Shown: positions 51,520 through 60,329 of the stretch, in pieces
How positions within the stretch are numbered: position 1 is the stretch's first letter
How the letters are laid out: each line of letters opens with the position of its first letter
Source: Acidiphilium acidophilum
GTDB taxonomy: Bacteria > Pseudomonadota > Alphaproteobacteria > Acetobacterales > Acetobacteraceae
Length of the DNA: 64,000 bases
NCBI RefSeq assembly: GCF_033842475.1
Contig: NZ_JAWXYB010000018.1
Coordinates: 1,161,501-1,225,500 of the forward strand
Reading direction: 5' to 3'
Position numbers and translations under genes: made by a program
Notes under the pieces: generated by a model
What the model was told of the DNA's origin: nothing
Seen by the model: only the letters and a program-made list of their open reading frames with translations
Database searches by the model: none

Positions 51520-52836
51520 TCAGCTGGTGGGCGGGGCGGCGGGCTCCTCCTGATTGGTCGGCGGGGGCAGCGTGGCCGGTGCGGGCGAGACGATCTGCGG
51601 GCCGCCGGGCTCGACCTTGAATACCGCGAGGCCGCGTTGGACGTGCCCGTCCGGATCGAGGCGGAAGACCCCATCGGTTCCGGTGAAGCCGGACGGGTTG
51701 GTGAGGACCTGCATGGTGTAGCCGCCCTCGCGGGCGGCGAGGACGGCGATGGCACCGGCATCGAAGCCGATCTTGTCGATGCCGGGGGGCGCGCTGCCGT
51801 AAGTGGATTGGAATTTCTGGTCGAAGGCGAGGCCGAGCGAGGGGTCGGGCGCGGCGTAGACGGCACCGCGCAGACTGTCATGGGTTGCCATCGCCGTCGC
51901 ATCGTGGGCCCAGAGGGACGGGCCGAGCAGCTGGATCTGCGGCGGGCCCGCCTCGTAATAAGGCAGCAGGGTGCCGACTTCGGCGAGCTGTTCCCCGGTG
52001 GCGCCGACCAGCAGCGCATCGAAGGGTGGCGGCGGGATCGGCTCGCGTTCGAGTTTGGCCGCCCTGATCCGGCCGGCCTGATCGTCCTGATCGCGGGCGG
52101 CGCGGATCTGGGCTTCGATGCTGGCGCCCCGGCTGTCGAACGCGGAGATGCTGCGGACGGTGTGGGTGAGGCTCTGGAACGAGTTATCGAAATAGCCGAT
52201 GTTGGGTGAGGGTTCGCCGAGGTTTTGCGCCTGGGCTTCGAGCGAGGCGCCCATCAGGCGGCCGAACGCGTTATCGGGGAGGATTGCGGCGGTGCGGGTG
52301 CGGCCGTGATCGGCGGCGTAGGAGACCACGCGGCTGACCTGCTGGCCGGGGGTGATGCCGAGCGGCCAGACGCCGGGGGCGGCGACGGTTTCATCATTGG
52401 TGAAGGCGATGACGTTGACGTTCGCGGCGTGGGCGACCGAGGCGACGGCCTGGGTATCGCTTTTGGTCAGCGGGCCGAGGATCAGGCCATCGCCGGCGGC
52501 GATGGCGGCGGATGCGGCGGCGGCGGCGCCCTGCGGCGTGCCGCCGGTATCGCGAATGTCGAGCGGTGGGGCGCCCGGCGCGCTGAAGGCGAGTTGCACG
52601 GCCTGTTTGATCGATTGGCCGATCGGGGCGAAGGGACCGGAGAGCGGGAGGAGCAGTGCGACCGGGCCCGAGGTTCGACCGGTATCGGGGATGGCGGAGG
52701 GCGGCTCAGCGGTTGCGCCGCTCATGGGCAGGCCGGGCAGGCCCGGTGCCGGCTCGGTACAGCCGCTCAGGAGCAGGGATGTGGCGGCGGCGGTTGCCAG
52801 AGCAAGCCGCAGCGGCGTTAATAGGTGTCGTGACAT
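51520..52836 (-). CDS. LpoA-like penicillin-binding protein activator (lipoprotein)
   Basis: A 438-residue envelope lipoprotein. The signal ends in the lipobox LLLSGC (about residues 20-25), so the protein is anchored in the outer membrane. The rest is a periplasmic-binding-protein-like fold (VALLLPLSGPFAPIGQSIKQAVQLAF, GLILGPLTKSDTQAVA, DAGAIAVLAAREGGYT) as in the LpoA C-terminal domain that activates PBP1a. The divergent neighbour is rsmI, the same arrangement as the enterobacterial lpoA/rsmI pair. Its 5' end overlaps the rsmI start by seven bases. Confidence 0.87.
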   Translation of the reverse strand: MSRHLLTPLRLALATAAATSLLLSGCTEPAPGLPGLPMSGATAEPPSAIPDTGRTSGPVALLLPLSGPFAPIGQSIKQAVQLAFSAPGAPPLDIRDTGGTPQGAAAAASAAIAAGDGLILGPLTKSDTQAVASVAHAANVNVIAFTNDETVAAPGVWPLGITPGQQVSRVVSYAADHGRTRTAAILPDNAFGRLMGASLEAQAQNLGEPSPNIGYFDNSFQSLTHTVRSISAFDSRGASIEAQIRAARDQDDQAGRIRAAKLEREPIPPPPFDALLVGATGEQLAEVGTLLPYYEAGPPQIQLLGPSLWAHDATAMATHDSLRGAVYAAPDPSLGLAFDQKFQSTYGSAPPGIDKIGFDAGAIAVLAAREGGYTMQVLTNPSGFTGTDGVFRLDPDGHVQRGLAVFKVEPGGPQIVSPAPATLPPPTNQEEPAAPPTS

Positions 52837-53720
52837 CAGAAGCTCCCGTTCAATCGAATGCGCCCGAAACGGACCGGCGGCCCGCTCTTGTGCTGGTTTC
52901 CACCCCGATCGGCAACCTGGGTGATCTTTCGCCGCGCGCGGTGGCCGCATTGCGCGATGCCGATATCATATTGTGCGAGGACACGCGCGTTACAGCTACA
53001 TTACTCTCGCTCAACGGCATCGGGACGCGGGTGCAGCCGCTGCATGATCATAATGAGGCGGGGCGGACCGATCCGCTGGTCGAGGCGATGCTGCGGGGGC
53101 GGCGATATGCGCTGGTGAGCGATGCCGGGGCGCCGTTGATCGCCGATCCCGGGTATCGGCTGGTGCGGGCGGCGATTGCGGCGGGGCTGGTGGTGAGTGC
53201 GGTGCCGGGACCCAATGCGGCGATGATGGCGCTGGCCTTGTCGGGGCTGCCGCCGCATCCGTTTTTGTTCATGGGGTTCCTGCCGCCGCGGACGGTGGCG
53301 CGGCGCGGGGTTCTGGAGCGGATCGTTGCGGCGGAGCGGGCGGGTTTGAATGCCACGCTGGTGTTTTACGAGGCGCCGCATCGGCTGGTCGCCTCGTTGG
53401 AGGATTGCGCTGCGGTGCTGGGCGACCGGGCGGCTTCGGTGGGGCGGGAATTGACCAAGCGGTTCGAGGAGGTCAGGCGCGGCGGACTGAGCGAGCTGGC
53501 GGAGACATTCCGGGCGGTGGCTCCGCGCGGCGAGATCACTCTGGTGATCGCGCCGGCACCGGTTCACGTTGCTTCGGCGGATCAATTGGATGCGGCGCTT
53601 GAAGAGGCGCTGGGCGAATCGAGCATCAAGGATGCTGTGGCGGCGGTCTCCCGCGCTCTGGACCTGCCGCGCAAGCAGGTTTACGCGCGCGCTCTCATTT
53701 TGCGGGGGGATGAAGAGTGA
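52830..53720 (+). CDS. rsmI: 16S rRNA 2'-O-ribose C1402 methyltransferase
   Basis: A 296-residue tetrapyrrole-methylase fold enzyme methylating C1402 in the ribosomal P site. LVLVSTPIGNLGDLSPRAVAALRDADIILCEDTR is the N-terminal signature. LVSDAGAPLIADPGYRLVRAA, VVSAVPGPNAAMMALALSGLPPHPF and RELTKRFEEVRRG follow. GTG 52830 is chosen. The open frame before it is antisense to the LpoA-like gene. The 3' end overlaps the convergent YIP1-like gene by 26 bases. Confidence 0.94.
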   Translation: MTSEAPVQSNAPETDRRPALVLVSTPIGNLGDLSPRAVAALRDADIILCEDTRVTATLLSLNGIGTRVQPLHDHNEAGRTDPLVEAMLRGRRYALVSDAGAPLIADPGYRLVRAAIAAGLVVSAVPGPNAAMMALALSGLPPHPFLFMGFLPPRTVARRGVLERIVAAERAGLNATLVFYEAPHRLVASLEDCAAVLGDRAASVGRELTKRFEEVRRGGLSELAETFRAVAPRGEITLVIAPAPVHVASADQLDAALEEALGESSIKDAVAAVSRALDLPRKQVYARALILRGDEE

Positions 53721-54303
53721 GGGGCAGCAGATCGGGGTGCACGGCGAAGGGAAGATAGAGGATGGCGAGGATCACGAAATTCAGGGCCAGAACGACGGCG
53801 AGGGCTGTGTACCAGCGCAGTTGCAGACCCGTGCGCAGGATGAAGCCCTGAATCCAGAACAGATAGGCGAAGATCGAGAGCGCGCCGATCGAGATGGCGT
53901 CGGACTGACCCATGCCGACCGTGACCAGACCATTGGCGATCAGGGCCGCGAGGAAGATCAGCAGGGGCAGCAGCCAGATCGACCAGTTCAGGGCGGTGCT
54001 GGTCATCAGCCAGGTCTGGCTGCGGCCTGCCTTCATGGCGACGAATTCGGTGACCACGGGCTGCAGCAGAACCGCGGTGACCCGGGAGAGCATCATTGCC
54101 AGCGCGAGCATCCAGTGGCCGGAGAGGGCGAACCACGCGGCGCCGACCAAAGGGAAGGCGATCAGCGGGGCCAGCGAGGCGGAAAATGTGGCCGGGGAAT
54201 TGCCGAAGTCGCGCAGGCCGCCGGCATCGCCCTTGATCAGGCGGAACATGCCGCGCAGGGCGTTGCCTTCGGGTAGTTTGATCCGCCTGCGATTGCCGCT
54301 CAC
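53695..54303 (-). CDS. YIP1-like membrane protein
   Basis: A 202-residue protein with about five membrane spans (FSASLAPLIAFPLVGAAWFAL, MLALAMMLSRVTAVLLQPVV, WSIWLLPLLIFLAALIANGLV, ALSIFAYLFWIQGFILRTGL and ALAVVLALNFVILAILYLPFAV). The arrangement recalls YIP1-domain proteins, but similarity is weak and function unknown. The GTG at 54303 overlaps the dapE stop (GTGA). A frame open to 54426 lies inside dapE. It is the third gene of the dapD-dapE transcript. Confidence 0.7.
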   Translation of the reverse strand: MSGNRRRIKLPEGNALRGMFRLIKGDAGGLRDFGNSPATFSASLAPLIAFPLVGAAWFALSGHWMLALAMMLSRVTAVLLQPVVTEFVAMKAGRSQTWLMTSTALNWSIWLLPLLIFLAALIANGLVTVGMGQSDAISIGALSIFAYLFWIQGFILRTGLQLRWYTALAVVLALNFVILAILYLPFAVHPDLLPLTLHPPAK

Positions 54304-55421
54304 GCGAATACCCTGTCGAGGATGGCACCATAGATTTCGGTCAATGCGCGCAGATCGGCGATGGGTACCGCTTCGTCGGTGCGATGCATGCTGCGTCCGA
54401 CCAGCCCGAATTCGGCGACAGGGCAATACCTGGCGATGAAACGGGCATCCGACGTGCCGCCGCCGGTATCGAGCGACGGGGTGATGCCGGTGATCCGTTC
54501 GACGGCATGGGTGAGCAGGGTGGTCAGTGGCCCCGGTTCGGTCAGGAAGGGTTCGCCTGAAACGCGGATGTCGCAGGTGGAGCGGGGGGCGAAGCGGGAT
54601 AATGTTTCGCGTATCCAGGCGGTGAGGGTCTCACCGCTGTGCTCGTTGTTGAAACGGATGTTCAAGCTTGCCTGTGCGGTGCCGGGAATGACGTTGGTTG
54701 CGGGATTGCCGACATCGATCGTGGTGATCTGGAGACTGGAGGGTTCGAACCAGTCGTTGCCGGTGTCGAGAGTGCGGGTGCGAAGCGCTTTGAGGGCCGG
54801 GAGCAGACGATGCAGGGGATTATCGGCCAGATGGGGATAAGCGACGTGGCCCTGGGTGCCGGTGAGGGTGATGTGGGCGGTCAGGGAGCCGCGGCGGCCG
54901 ATTTTGACGGTGTCGCCGAGCGTGGCGCGACAGGTCGGCTCACCGACCAGGCACAGGTCGGGCAGGGCGCTCGTGGCTGCGAGGTGATCGAGAATGCGGG
55001 TGGTGCCATCGACCGCCGGGCCTTCCTCGTCGCCGGTGATCAGCAGGGAGATCGAGCCGTGGCTGGGGGCGGTGGCCTGCCGGGCTGCAACGGCTGTGAT
55101 GAAGGCGGCGATCGCGCCCTTCATGTCGACCGCGCCCCGGCCGAATAACTGGCCCTCATCGATGACGGCGGCGAAGGGGGGGTGGTGCCATCCTTCGCCG
55201 GGAGGGACGACATCGGTATGGCCTGCGAAAGCGAAATGGGGCGATGTGGTGCCGCAGCGCGCGATCAGATTTGAGACCGGGCCGAATTGCTGGTGTTCGA
55301 TCGCGAATCCGAGGGAGGAAAGGGTGGTTGCCAGCAGGGTCTGGGCACCGTGGTCCTGCGGCGTGACCGAGGGGCAGCGGATCAGCGCCTGAGCGAGGGG
55401 GAGCGGATCGTGCGGGATCAC
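54300..55421 (-). CDS. dapE: Succinyl-diaminopimelate desuccinylase
   Basis: A 373-residue dinuclear zinc hydrolase that removes succinate from N-succinyl-LL-2,6-diaminopimelate. Metal-ligand blocks are [26 protein letters not shown] and [15 protein letters not shown], and GGGTSDARF is near the C-terminus. The GTG at 55421 overlaps the dapD stop by four bases (GTGA), and it is the family start [23 protein letters not shown]. The gene order dapD-dapE is common in alphaproteobacteria. Confidence 0.95.
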   Translation of the reverse strand: MIPHDPLPLAQALIRCPSVTPQDHGAQTLLATTLSSLGFAIEHQQFGPVSNLIARCGTTSPHFAFAGHTDVVPPGEGWHHPPFAAVIDEGQLFGRGAVDMKGAIAAFITAVAARQATAPSHGSISLLITGDEEGPAVDGTTRILDHLAATSALPDLCLVGEPTCRATLGDTVKIGRRGSLTAHITLTGTQGHVAYPHLADNPLHRLLPALKALRTRTLDTGNDWFEPSSLQITTIDVGNPATNVIPGTAQASLNIRFNNEHSGETLTAWIRETLSRFAPRSTCDIRVSGEPFLTEPGPLTTLLTHAVERITGITPSLDTGGGTSDARFIARYCPVAEFGLVGRSMHRTDEAVPIADLRALTEIYGAILDRVFA

Positions 55422-56257
55422 GCGCGCAGCAACTCGTTGATCGCGGTTTTTGACCTTGTTTGGGCATCGACCCGCTTGACGATGACGGCGCACGAGAGTG
55501 ACGGGCCGGGTGAACCGTCCGGCAGTGGCTTTCCGGGCATGCTGCCGGGTACGACCACCGAATAGGAGGGGACGCGGCCATAGGTGATTTCGCCGGTCGC
55601 ACGGTCGATGATGCGGGTGGATGCGCCGAGAAAGACGCCCATGGAAAGGACGGCGCCGCGCTCGACGATGACGCCCTCGGCAACTTCGGACCGGGCACCG
55701 ATGAAGCAGTCATCTTCGATGATGACCGGATTGGCCTGCAGGGGTTCGAGAACGCCGCCGATGCCGACGCCGCCGCTGATGTGGCAGTTTCGGCCGATCT
55801 GCGCGCAGGAACCGACTGTGGACCAGGTGTCGATCATGGTGTCTTCACCGACGCGGGCGCCGACATTGATGAAACAGGGCATGAGCACGGCGCCGCTGCC
55901 GATATGGGCGGCGTAGCGCACCACCGCACCGGGAACGGCGCGAATTTTTGCGGCGGCGAAGCGATCCATCGTCCAGTCGGCGAATTTCATCGCGACCTTG
56001 TCGTATACGGGAGCACCGCCGGGACCCGGCATCGGCGTGTTGGGCATCACCCGGAACGACAACAGAATCGCCTGTTTCAGCCATTGGTGGACGATCCAGC
56101 CTGCGTCTTCCGGTGCCGCGACCCGCAGATCGCCGTTGTCAAGCAGTGCGAGTGCGGCTGCGATCGCAGCGCGGTCGGCATTGGGGCTGGCGGGAGTGAG
56201 GCTCTCACGCCGGTCCCATAATTCGGCGATGGCGGATTTCAACGAGGCGGGGTTCAT
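55418..56257 (-). CDS. dapD: 2,3,4,5-tetrahydropyridine-2,6-dicarboxylate N-succinyltransferase
   Basis: A 279-residue left-handed beta-helix enzyme that succinylates tetrahydrodipicolinate in the diaminopimelate pathway. The hexapeptide repeats run from [44 protein letters not shown] to [20 protein letters not shown] (about residues 130-220). An N-terminal helical domain precedes them. It is the first gene of dapD-dapE. Its start lies 61 bases from the IS256-family copy 2, which occupies the place of its upstream region. Confidence 0.96.
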   Translation of the reverse strand: MNPASLKSAIAELWDRRESLTPASPNADRAAIAAALALLDNGDLRVAAPEDAGWIVHQWLKQAILLSFRVMPNTPMPGPGGAPVYDKVAMKFADWTMDRFAAAKIRAVPGAVVRYAAHIGSGAVLMPCFINVGARVGEDTMIDTWSTVGSCAQIGRNCHISGGVGIGGVLEPLQANPVIIEDDCFIGARSEVAEGVIVERGAVLSMGVFLGASTRIIDRATGEITYGRVPSYSVVVPGSMPGKPLPDGSPGPSLSCAVIVKRVDAQTRSKTAINELLRA

Positions 56258-56367
56258 GTGCTTTTATTCCGTGAGCGGTGCGGCGGACCATGGGCAGGAG
56301 AAAGGATGCTGTCAACGGGGTGGTGTAACCTGACGTCTGGAAATTCATTTTGGGTTGGGAGTTGGTG

Positions 56368-56395
56368 CCCTTGCCGGGGCATGCCCCGGCAAGGG
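56368..56395. repeat. 28-bp perfect palindrome inside IS copy 2
   Basis: Same palindrome as at 25601-25628: arms CCCTTGCCGGGG and complement around CATG, in the leader between the left inverted repeat and the transposase start at 56449. Confidence 0.9.
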
Positions 56396-56448
56396 CTGTT
56401 CATTCTGGTATTCCATGCAGTTGTTCACACCAACATGGAGACCGATGA

Positions 56449-57630
56449 ATGGACGCCAAAAAGGATACGATTATCGAGGCACTTTTGGAACATCTGATCG
56501 AAAACGGCGCAGGCGATATCGCCACGGTATTTGCCAGGACCTTCGAACTCGCCATGCAGATCGAGCGCGAACGCTTCCTCCACGCCAGTCACTACGAGCG
56601 CAACCCCGATCGTCAGGGTTACGCCAATGGCTACAAGCCCAAGCGGATCGATACCCCGGCCGGGTCGATCACCGTCGATGTCCCCAAAACCGCCGGTCAC
56701 GTGGGCGAACCCTTCTACCCACAGTCCCTCGAACGCGGCCGACGCTCGGTCCGCGCCGTCATGGTCGCCGTCGCCGAAATGTACATCAAAGGCGTCTCCA
56801 CCCGCGACGTCGAGGCCGTCATGCGCGAATTCGGCATCGAAAGCCTCTCCTCCGCTCAGGTCAGCCGCGCCAGCAAGCTGCTCGATGACGAACTCGCCGC
56901 CTGGCGCACCCGACCCCTCGCCGAGATCCGCTACCTCATCCTCGACGCCAGATATGAAAAAATGCGCGATAATGGCGTCGTCCGCGATGCCGCCGTGCTC
57001 TCGGCCATCGGCATCGGACCCGATGAACGCCGCCGTGTCCTCGGCGTCTCGGTCGCCCTTTCCGAGGCCGAAGTCCATTGGCGTGCCTTCCTCGAAAGCC
57101 TCCATCAGCGTGGCCTGCGAGGCGTCGAATTCATCGTCTCCGATGACCATGCCGGATTGCACGCCGCACGCCGCGCCGTCTTCGGCGCCGCACACTGGCA
57201 ACGATGCCAGTTCCACCTCGCCCAAAACGCCATCCACCACGCCCCCAACCACGCCATCCGCAAACGCATCGGCGCAGAACTCCGGACCGTCTGGAACGCA
57301 AATTCCCTCGCCGCTGCCCAGATCGCTCTCACAACCCTCGTCAATGCCTATCGCGACACCGCACCAAAGCTCGCCGATTGGCTCGAACGAAATATCCCCG
57401 AAGGCCTCACCGTCTTCACACTGCCAGAACCCCACCAGCGCCGGCTTCGCACTTCCAACCCCATGGAACGCGGCATCCAGCAGGAACTCAAACGCCGCAC
57501 CACCAAAATCAGGGTCTTCCCCAACGAAGCCTCCCTCGAACGCCTCGTCAGCGCCGTCCTCGTCGAAATCGATGAAAAATGGGCCGCCGACACCAAGGGC
57601 TACATCAAGTGGGACTACCAGGATGCCTGA
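56449..57630 (+). CDS. IS256-family transposase, copy 2
   Basis: A 393-residue mutator-type transposase identical in sequence to the copy at 25682-26863. The same DDE blocks (YLILDARYEKM, IVSDDHAGLHAARRAVF, MERGIQQELKRRT) are present. The gene is intact, so either copy may supply transposase for both. Copies with identical proteins suggest a recent duplication. Confidence 0.96.
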   Translation: MDAKKDTIIEALLEHLIENGAGDIATVFARTFELAMQIERERFLHASHYERNPDRQGYANGYKPKRIDTPAGSITVDVPKTAGHVGEPFYPQSLERGRRSVRAVMVAVAEMYIKGVSTRDVEAVMREFGIESLSSAQVSRASKLLDDELAAWRTRPLAEIRYLILDARYEKMRDNGVVRDAAVLSAIGIGPDERRRVLGVSVALSEAEVHWRAFLESLHQRGLRGVEFIVSDDHAGLHAARRAVFGAAHWQRCQFHLAQNAIHHAPNHAIRKRIGAELRTVWNANSLAAAQIALTTLVNAYRDTAPKLADWLERNIPEGLTVFTLPEPHQRRLRTSNPMERGIQQELKRRTTKIRVFPNEASLERLVSAVLVEIDEKWAADTKGYIKWDYQDA

Positions 57631-57753
57631 CCCCCGCTCGCCCTATTTTCCAGACATCAGGTTGCTCAATCGTCAACGGCGCGGAACGTGACGTGATTGA
57701 CGCCGGATGTGGGCGTTAACCGGATGTTCAGTATTCGGTGCGACAAGGTGGGG

Positions 57754-58734
57754 ATGATGGATCAGCGAACCAAACATGACGTGGAACCGCCCCGAACGGT
57801 GGGCGGAGCGGGCGGGGACGTATCGGCAGGTCCCGAATCGCGTATGGCGGATCTGCGACGATTGCTCGATACCCTGCATGGTCTCCCCGATGCCGTCACG
57901 GCATGTTCCGCCGCCTGTGCGCTGGTTGCGGCGGAACTCACCGATGCGGGGATTCTGATCGGGCGCCGATCGTCGCCGTCCGATCGGGGAGGCGATATTA
58001 TCCTTGTGGATTATCCTTCGGGGATTGGTATGGCCGATATCGGGGGGGCGGAGACATTCACTGCGCCGATTTCCCGGTGTGACGAGGGAGGGGGGCGCGG
58101 CGGCACCTATCTGCTGGCGTGGCGAAGCTGCGGCGATCGTCGGTTCGGGGATGATGACAAGGACCTGATCCGGCTGATCGCACCACGATTTTCCGGATTT
58201 ATCGAACGTATGTCGTCTGATGCCGGCGATAATTGTCGTCATGTGGTCGATGCCGAAACCGGGTTGTGGTCGCTGCCGAGATTCATGGAACAGGCGGACC
58301 GACGATTCGATCGGCTGGATGTCGAGGACCGGGTGGGCACCATGTTTGCGTTCGGCTGGGTCAGATGTGACGGCGGCTCATCCGCCGAGGCATCGCCTGC
58401 GGTGGTGCGGGCATCGGTTTCATGTTTGCAGGAAATGCTGCGGCCTGTGGATCTGCTCGGGCGCATCGGGCCGACACGGCTTGCCGCCTGGTGCGACGGC
58501 GTCGATCATCTGATTGCGGCGGAGCGGGGGGATCGGATCGTCAATAAGCTGGACGCGTTGTTGACCGGCACCGGACGTCATGCGGCCATCGGCATCGCAT
58601 CGCGCTGGCCACGGTCGGGCGATGATCCGGTAGCCGTTCTGGCGCGTGCGAGGGGCGGATTGGAGCAGGCCCGGCTCAAGGCCGCATCGCAAGGGCGACC
58701 CACCGTTAGGATCTGGCAGCCGCCGGAACATTGA
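57754..58734 (+). CDS. Degenerate GGDEF-domain protein with a GAF-like N-terminus
   Basis: A 326-residue protein. Residues about 40-165 resemble a GAF sensory domain (ACALVAAELTDAGILIG and LIRLIAPRFSGFIERM). The rest has a GGDEF-like pattern: VDAETGLWSLPRFMEQADRRF at the usual start, then MLRPVDLLGRIGPTRLAAW where the GG(D/E)EF loop should be, then AAIGIASRW and ARARGGLEQARLKA. The metal/substrate residues are replaced (RIGPTRL), so it is unlikely to make cyclic di-GMP and may be a sensor. ATG 57754 follows aaggtgggg. A second ATG directly follows. Confidence 0.7.
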   Translation: MMDQRTKHDVEPPRTVGGAGGDVSAGPESRMADLRRLLDTLHGLPDAVTACSAACALVAAELTDAGILIGRRSSPSDRGGDIILVDYPSGIGMADIGGAETFTAPISRCDEGGGRGGTYLLAWRSCGDRRFGDDDKDLIRLIAPRFSGFIERMSSDAGDNCRHVVDAETGLWSLPRFMEQADRRFDRLDVEDRVGTMFAFGWVRCDGGSSAEASPAVVRASVSCLQEMLRPVDLLGRIGPTRLAAWCDGVDHLIAAERGDRIVNKLDALLTGTGRHAAIGIASRWPRSGDDPVAVLARARGGLEQARLKAASQGRPTVRIWQPPEH

Positions 58735-58770
58735 AGATGTGTCTAATCCACGATTGCAGGGATGGCTGCA

Positions 58771-60021
58771 TCAATTGGTTGCGGGCCGGACATCCAGAAA
58801 GCGGCTGAGGAGCCAGTCACCGTCAATTTTTTCCTCGGTCAGGGCCATCGCCAGAACTTCGCTGCCGAACACGGGGGCGGCCAGGATCATGTCGGGATGG
58901 ACGCGCCGGACGCGCTCCAGATTTTTTCGGGTGCTGACGGCGGCGACCTTCTTTGCATCGGTGCCCAGTTCCCGAGCGGCGAGAATGACGAACGCGTTAT
59001 CGGAATCGTCATCGGATAGTGCGAGAATTGCCCGCGCGTGTTCGCATCCTGCGTCTCGCAACGTCTCGAGTTCGGTGGGGTCGCCGACGATCGTCTCGCT
59101 GTCGCCGAAGCTGGTATCCCCATCCTCGATCACGATCAAAACCGGTTCGCCGCGTTTTCGCAGTTCGCGGGCCGTGTTCCGGGCGAGCGCGCCCTGGCCG
59201 GTAATGACGAAATGGTTGACGCGTTTCATTTTTTTTCTCCGGGGGCCGATCGTGGCGTTAATCCGGCCTTGAAGCACCGGGCCGATCACCGCGGTCAGTG
59301 CGGTGGCGAACACAGTGAGGCCGAGAATGATCAGGGAAACGACAAAAAGCCGCGCCTCTTCGCTTTTGGGCAGAATGTCGCCGTAGCCGACGGTCGACAT
59401 TGTAACGATTACAAAATAAAATGATGTCGGAAGGTTGGTGATCGGTGGGGTGAAACCGGCGCCGAGAAGGTAGGAGCCGAGCACGCCATAGACCATCAAA
59501 ACCAGGACTGACGCGACGGCGAAGAGGGTGCCGGCGGCGAGCGAGGATCGGGCGAAGGAGTTGCGCGCGAGGATCAGGGCGACCAGCAAGGCGACGATAT
59601 AGATGATTTCGCTGGTCTGGATCGGCGCGGCCCCGGTGTGCAGGGTCAGCGCGAGTTGGGCGATGGTGATGCCGACGGCGGACAGCCAGGCGATTCGCGA
59701 CCGGCCCAGCAACCCGACGGCGATCAGGATCTGCAATATGCCGACCACCACCGTCGGCACACCCGATAGAATCAATGCCGGGACGTGTCCCGAAATCGGA
59801 TGGAGGGCGTTGAACAGGTGATTCAGGTCGAGGTGGAGATATTCGGCGGCGTACTGCCGAACCGTCGGCAATATCGCGAGGGCGCCCGCGATGCCGACGG
59901 CCAGGGCCAGCGGCACATGCGGGAACCAGATATCCATCCGCAGGCGACGATACCAGCGATTATAAAAGAGCCTGATCGATCGGAGTGCGGGATAGACCGA
60001 TTCAGTCCCGCGCGAGAACAC
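58771..60021 (-). CDS. kch: Kch-type voltage-gated potassium channel with RCK (TrkA-N) domain
   Basis: A 416-residue protein, almost the length of E. coli Kch (417). Six membrane helices (about residues 30-245) end in the pore with the selectivity filter TVGYGD in IVTMSTVGYGDILPKS. SLIILGLTVFATALTAVIGPVLQG follows. The C-terminal RCK domain begins HFVITGQGALARNTARELRKRG and contains RAILALSDDDSDNAFVILAARELG, MILAAPVFGSEVLAMALTEEKI. The GTG at 60021 is used, and an internal ATG (59937) is an alternative. The physiological role of Kch channels in bacteria is unsettled. Confidence 0.92.
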   Translation of the reverse strand: MFSRGTESVYPALRSIRLFYNRWYRRLRMDIWFPHVPLALAVGIAGALAILPTVRQYAAEYLHLDLNHLFNALHPISGHVPALILSGVPTVVVGILQILIAVGLLGRSRIAWLSAVGITIAQLALTLHTGAAPIQTSEIIYIVALLVALILARNSFARSSLAAGTLFAVASVLVLMVYGVLGSYLLGAGFTPPITNLPTSFYFVIVTMSTVGYGDILPKSEEARLFVVSLIILGLTVFATALTAVIGPVLQGRINATIGPRRKKMKRVNHFVITGQGALARNTARELRKRGEPVLIVIEDGDTSFGDSETIVGDPTELETLRDAGCEHARAILALSDDDSDNAFVILAARELGTDAKKVAAVSTRKNLERVRRVHPDMILAAPVFGSEVLAMALTEEKIDGDWLLSRFLDVRPATN

Positions 60022-60089
60022 GCATGACCTTGGGAGTACGTTTCATGCCGATATAATGGGGAGGCGGCTCAGCGATGACAATCAGGCCA

Positions 60090-60329
60090 TCAGCGGAGCG
60101 TGATGACGAAATCCTCGATCACGGTGTTTGCCAGAAGCCGGCGCGCCATTTTTTCGGCGGCGTCGCGCGCTTTGTGTTCGTCGGTTTCGGATAATTCCAG
60201 TTCGATGACTTTCCCGACCCGGACATCCTCAATCCCGACGAAACCGAGCCCCTCAAGAGCGTGGCCGATCGCCTTGCCTTGCGGATCGAGCACGCCCGGT
60301 TTCAGCCGAACGGTGACGATGGCCTTCAC
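60090..60329 (-). CDS. purS: Phosphoribosylformylglycinamidine synthase subunit PurS
   Basis: A 79-residue small subunit of the PurSQL FGAM synthase complex. The fold is a beta-alpha-beta-beta-alpha unit ([45 protein letters not shown]). The ATG overlaps the purC stop by four bases. The expected partner purQ does not follow; instead kch follows on the same strand. Confidence 0.95.
   Translation of the reverse strand: MKAIVTVRLKPGVLDPQGKAIGHALEGLGFVGIEDVRVGKVIELELSETDEHKARDAAEKMARRLLANTVIEDFVITLR

Larger units (their letters stand above)
56319..57671 (+). mobile_element. IS256-family insertion sequence, copy 2
   Basis: A 1353-bp element flanked by GTCAACGG direct repeats (56311-56318 and 57672-57679). 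Its terminal repeats and single transposase gene are the same as those of the copy at 25552-26904. The two encoded proteins are identical residue for residue. It sits between divergent dapD and the degenerate GGDEF gene. Both copies point the same way. Confidence 0.95.

Noticed and set aside
25544-57679. Composite transposon formed by the two IS256-family copies
   Set aside because: Each copy has its own distinct 8-bp target duplication on both sides, so the pair did not move as one unit.
60022-60089. Possible remnant of a small gene between purS and kch (frame IAEPPPHYIGMKRTPKVMRVLARD)
   Set aside because: The frame ends two codons into kch and has no start upstream of the internal ATG. The stretch is too short to claim a gene or a decayed purQ.
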